Source of the DNA: JBEKDJ01 sp050014415
Lineage (GTDB): Bacteria > Desulfobacterota > BSN033 > UBA1163
DNA: 6,534 nucleotides
Assembly: GCA_050014415.1 (NCBI GenBank)
Contig: JBEKDJ010000281.1
Span: forward strand, 1 to 6,534
Direction of reading: 5' to 3'
Numbering within the stretch: position 1 is the first letter of the stretch; every line of letters starts with the position of its first letter. Both the position numbers and the translations under genes were made by a program. This document shows, one piece after another, positions 4,566-6,534 of the stretch. The notes below the pieces were generated by a model. That model saw only the letters and a program-made list of their open reading frames with translations, did not search any database and had not been told where the DNA came from.

Positions 4566-5822
4566 ATGGAAATCTACAAAAAGTGGGTTTCGAGTTCGAA
4601 GCGCTCTCTGTGGAGGACAGTTGGCCTTTTCTTCATTCTGATGGGGCCTGGCATTATCACCTCCAATGTCGATAACGATGCCGGAGGCATCACCACCTAC
4701 TCCCTGGCCGGTGCACAATACGGACTCAAACTCATCTGGACCTTGATCCCTATCATGATCGCCCTGATCGTGATCCAGGAGATGTGCGCCCGAATGGGCG
4801 TGGTGACTGGAAAAGGGCTCTCGGACCTGATCCGTGAGAAATTTGGTGCCAAGATTACTTTTTATCTGATGATGGGCGTGTTCTTAACCAATATGGGCAA
4901 TGTCTTTTCTGAATTTGCAGGGGTGGCAGCAGGCATGGAGGTCTTCGGAGTTAACAAGTTCATCTCCGTTCCCCTTAGCGCCTTTCTGGTCTGGTGGATG
5001 GTTGTAAAGGGAACCTATAAGTCTGTAGAGAAGGCCTTTCTGGTGGCGTGTGTGTTTTATATCTCCTATATCGTCACCGGTATCATCGTGAAGCCGAATT
5101 GGGGGAATGTCTTTGAACAATTCTTGCATCCCCATTTAAGTCTTCAACCCTCAGAGATGACCATGCTCATTGGCGTGGTGGGGACGACGATCGCACCCTG
5201 GATGCAATTTTATCTTCAGGCCTCAATTGTGGAGAAAGGGATCAAGATCAAGGAGTACAAATTCGCTCGATTCGATGTCGTCATGGGAGCGGTCATGGTC
5301 CACGTTGTTGCCTTCTTCATCATCCTCGTCTGTGCAGAAACACTCTTCAAAAGTGGAGTCCGGGTTGAAACAGCCGAGGATGCAGCTCGTTCCCTCGCTC
5401 CCTTAGCTGGGAAGTACTGCTCCTATCTTTTCGCCTTCGGACTAGTCAATGCCTCCCTTTTTGCTGCTTCTATCCTTCCTTTATCGACAACCTATCTCAT
5501 CTGTGAAGGCCTGGGGTGGGAAGCGGGTCTAGATAAAAAATTTGTGGAGGCCCCTCAGTTTTATGGGTTCTACTCTTTGATCATCTTTTTAGGAGCCGGT
5601 GTCATTCTTTACCCCAACTTTCCTCTGATTCCGATCATGTACTTCTCTCAGGTGATTAATGGGATGGTTCTCCCCTTTGTTCTCATCTTTATGCTTTTGC
5701 TGATCAATGATAAGAAGTTGATGATGGATTACACGAATGGTCTTGTTTTCAATACGATCGCCTGGGCGACCGCGATCGTGATGATCGGTTTTACTATCAT
5801 CCTTCTGATTCGAATGATTTAA
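4566..5822 (+). CDS. Nramp-family divalent metal transporter, Mg2+-type (NRMT-like) candidate
   Basis: A 418-residue inner-membrane protein with about eleven hydrophobic helices, a normal length for the family. Classical Nramp proteins import Mn2+/Fe2+ with protons. The fold is recognisable from GPGIITSNVDNDAGG (27-41), AGAQYGLKLIW (48-58), the glycine- and alanine-rich helices and GTTIAPWMQFYLQASIVEKG (206-225). The metal-site signatures differ from classical Nramp: helix 1 has D38-A-G-G41 where DPGN is expected, and helix 6 has A210-P-W-M213 where MPHN is expected. The soft-metal-selecting methionine and the asparagine are thus absent, while the aspartate is kept. From memory, loss of Met and Asn is a mark of Nramp-related Mg2+ transporters, so Mg2+ (perhaps also Mn2+) is the likely substrate. 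Aluminium or other divalent metals remain possible. AGGTGA (4550-4555) precedes the ATG by 10 bases. The upstream MgtE-sensor gene strengthens the Mg2+ reading. Confidence 0.9.
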   Translation: MEIYKKWVSSSKRSLWRTVGLFFILMGPGIITSNVDNDAGGITTYSLAGAQYGLKLIWTLIPIMIALIVIQEMCARMGVVTGKGLSDLIREKFGAKITFYLMMGVFLTNMGNVFSEFAGVAAGMEVFGVNKFISVPLSAFLVWWMVVKGTYKSVEKAFLVACVFYISYIVTGIIVKPNWGNVFEQFLHPHLSLQPSEMTMLIGVVGTTIAPWMQFYLQASIVEKGIKIKEYKFARFDVVMGAVMVHVVAFFIILVCAETLFKSGVRVETAEDAARSLAPLAGKYCSYLFAFGLVNASLFAASILPLSTTYLICEGLGWEAGLDKKFVEAPQFYGFYSLIIFLGAGVILYPNFPLIPIMYFSQVINGMVLPFVLIFMLLLINDKKLMMDYTNGLVFNTIAWATAIVMIGFTIILLIRMI

Positions 5823-5886
5823 CTGAATCTGCTATTAGTTTTTCAAAGGGCTCAACTGTTACCAAATTTCGAGTTTTAGAATTCAG

Positions 5887-5903
5887 TCCCGTCAAAGACG
5901 GGA
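5887..5903. repeat. Intergenic hairpin TCCCGTC-AAA-GACGGGA
   Basis: A perfect 7-bp stem with an AAA loop lies 65 bases after the Nramp-like stop codon. No T-run follows, so it is at best a weak or factor-dependent terminator. Its TCCCG...CGGGA core resembles hairpins at 4386-4401 and 3031-3045 in the other spacers, suggesting one dispersed hairpin type. Confidence 0.5.
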
Positions 5904-6174
5904 TTGCAATCTGTAATTCAGCTGAATCCTTAACCCCTCGAATTCTTGGGCCTTTGGCAGAAAATTCGATACCTCGAATTGATTTATCATCTTACAACCG
6001 GCTAAACTGGTGTGATCTATATGCCAACAACCTCCTCACCACCAATTTGGTATGGGTTACTCCTAAATTCACATTGATCCCTTCACTAAGCCCCGTCTTT
6101 GAGGGCAGAGTAAAGAAGTGTCGTTCAGACCAACCATGGGCCTTGACCTTCAGGTCGGGGAGTCGAGCTAAGGG

Positions 6175-6203
6175 TTGACATCTCTAACGAATTTCTGTAC
6201 TCT
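6175..6203 (+). promoter_or_regulatory. Possible sigma70 promoter for the 3'-terminal partial gene
   Basis: A perfect -35 TTGACA (6175-6180) is followed after 17 bp by TACTCT (6198-6203). That box keeps the key T, A and final T of the -10 consensus but matches only three of six positions. Transcription would start near 6210, about 140 bases before the ATG at 6351. It is the best candidate in this spacer but only moderately convincing. Confidence 0.35.
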
Positions 6204-6350
6204 CGTACTGGTCAGGCGGCATCAAACCCTCAAAATTCGATTGGCGAGAATCTTAAAAGGATTACAATACGAGTACGAGTATCGCAATCAAGGATGGAGT
6301 GAAAACGAATGTTTCTTACCATGGATGGTCTTAAAATGTGAGGTAAAAAC

Positions 6351-6534
6351 ATGAAGAGAATTCTTAAAATCTTTCTGGTTGGATTAATCGTATGCATCGT
6401 GGTTATCCTGGTCGTCGCCGTGGTTGGATTTTTCTTTTATCCTCCACTTGGCGAAGTGATTAAACCCTACGTCAAGTACGGTTATGTATCTATGCCGCTG
6501 TGGATCTCCTGCACAATCCCCATGCCGCCGGATC
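6351..6534 (+). CDS. N-terminal part of a small membrane-anchored or exported protein (runs off the window)
   Basis: The frame is open from the ATG at 6351 to the window edge and gives 61 complete residues. A strong Shine-Dalgarno GAGG (6340-6343) lies 7 bases upstream, the best in the window after that of the 283-residue gene. The protein starts MKRILK and continues with a long hydrophobic stretch of about 25 residues (7-29, rich in I, V, L). This is either an uncleaved N-terminal membrane anchor or a signal sequence without a clear AxA cleavage site. The remainder (YPPLGEVIKPYVKYGYVSMPLWISCTIPMPPD) would be outside the membrane. I do not recognise the family from this N-terminus. The reading frame, start and targeting are well supported; the function is unknown because the rest lies outside the window. 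Confidence 0.75.
   Translation, partial: MKRILKIFLVGLIVCIVVILVVAVVGFFFYPPLGEVIKPYVKYGYVSMPLWISCTIPMPPD

Larger units (their letters stand above)
5823..6350 (+). other. Non-coding spacer of about 530 bp with hairpins
   Basis: No credible gene or RNA family is seen. The sequence includes a hairpin at 5887-5903, CGAATT/ATTCGA motifs near 5938, 5965 and 6235, and a short inverted repeat GACCT/AGGTC (6145-6149 with 6152-6156). There is a possible promoter at 6175-6203. CTCGTACT (6202-6209) and AGTACGAG (6272-6279) are perfect reverse complements that would form a stem in the leader of the last gene. AGGGTT (6171-6176) can also pair with AACCCT (6225-6230). A 74-codon open frame from a TTG at 5954 has no ribosome binding site or family resemblance and is not called. 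Confidence 0.55.

Noticed and set aside
5954..6178. 74-codon + strand open frame from a TTG
   Set aside because: There is no Shine-Dalgarno sequence, no recognisable motif, and it spans intergenic palindromes.
6321..6341. Six-codon mini-ORF ending at the ribosome site of the last gene
   Set aside because: It has no ribosome site of its own and is short enough to occur by chance.
1..6534. CRISPR array, tRNA, rRNA or insertion sequence
   Set aside because: No regularly spaced repeats, cloverleaf, transposase or target duplications were seen on either strand.

Overview
The window carries five complete protein genes and two partial ones, all on the + strand. They are separated by unusually wide, hairpin-rich intergenic spacers. 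Base composition is moderate, promoters are sigma70-like, and the gene families (a PAS-GGDEF enzyme, an anaerobic reductase activase-like C-terminus, a PRC-MgtE-CBS protein, an Nramp-like carrier) suggest a Gram-negative anaerobe, perhaps a Desulfobacterota/Deltaproteobacteria-like lineage. That placement is a guess from style and content; no marker gene is present.

Layout. Positions 1-134 hold the C-terminal end of a protein resembling the radical-SAM activase of anaerobic ribonucleotide reductase. A clear extended -10 promoter (158-166) follows and leads into a two-gene unit. The first gene is a cytosolic PAS-coiled-coil-GGDEF diguanylate cyclase (245-1276) with intact catalytic and I-site motifs. 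One base later comes a MutT-like Nudix hydrolase (1278-1682). A G+C stem with a T6 tail (1691-1755) probably ends that transcript. A 354-bp spacer then leads to a 283-residue soluble protein that I do not recognise (2037-2888, GTG start).

The most interesting part is 2903-5822. A near-consensus promoter (TTGACA, 17 bp, TATATA) starts a transcript with a leader of about 150 nt that can fold into a closed multi-helix structure. This precedes a gene with two PRC-barrel-like segments, an MgtE N-domain and a CBS pair, but no MgtE membrane channel (3092-4351). After a 214-bp spacer with further inverted repeats comes an Nramp-family carrier (4566-5822). Its metal-site signatures are changed from DPGN to DAGG in helix 1 and from MPHN to APWM in helix 6, a pattern expected of Mg2+-type Nramp relatives (NRMT). 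My reading, as inference, is that the Mg2+-sensing cytosolic half of MgtE has been separated from its channel and works with, or regulates, an Nramp-type Mg2+/divalent metal carrier.

The rest (5823-6350) is about 530 bp without a credible gene, containing hairpins and a possible promoter. It ends in the start of a small membrane-anchored or exported protein (6351 to window end) that is cut off. No tRNA, rRNA, CRISPR array, insertion sequence or phage gene was seen.
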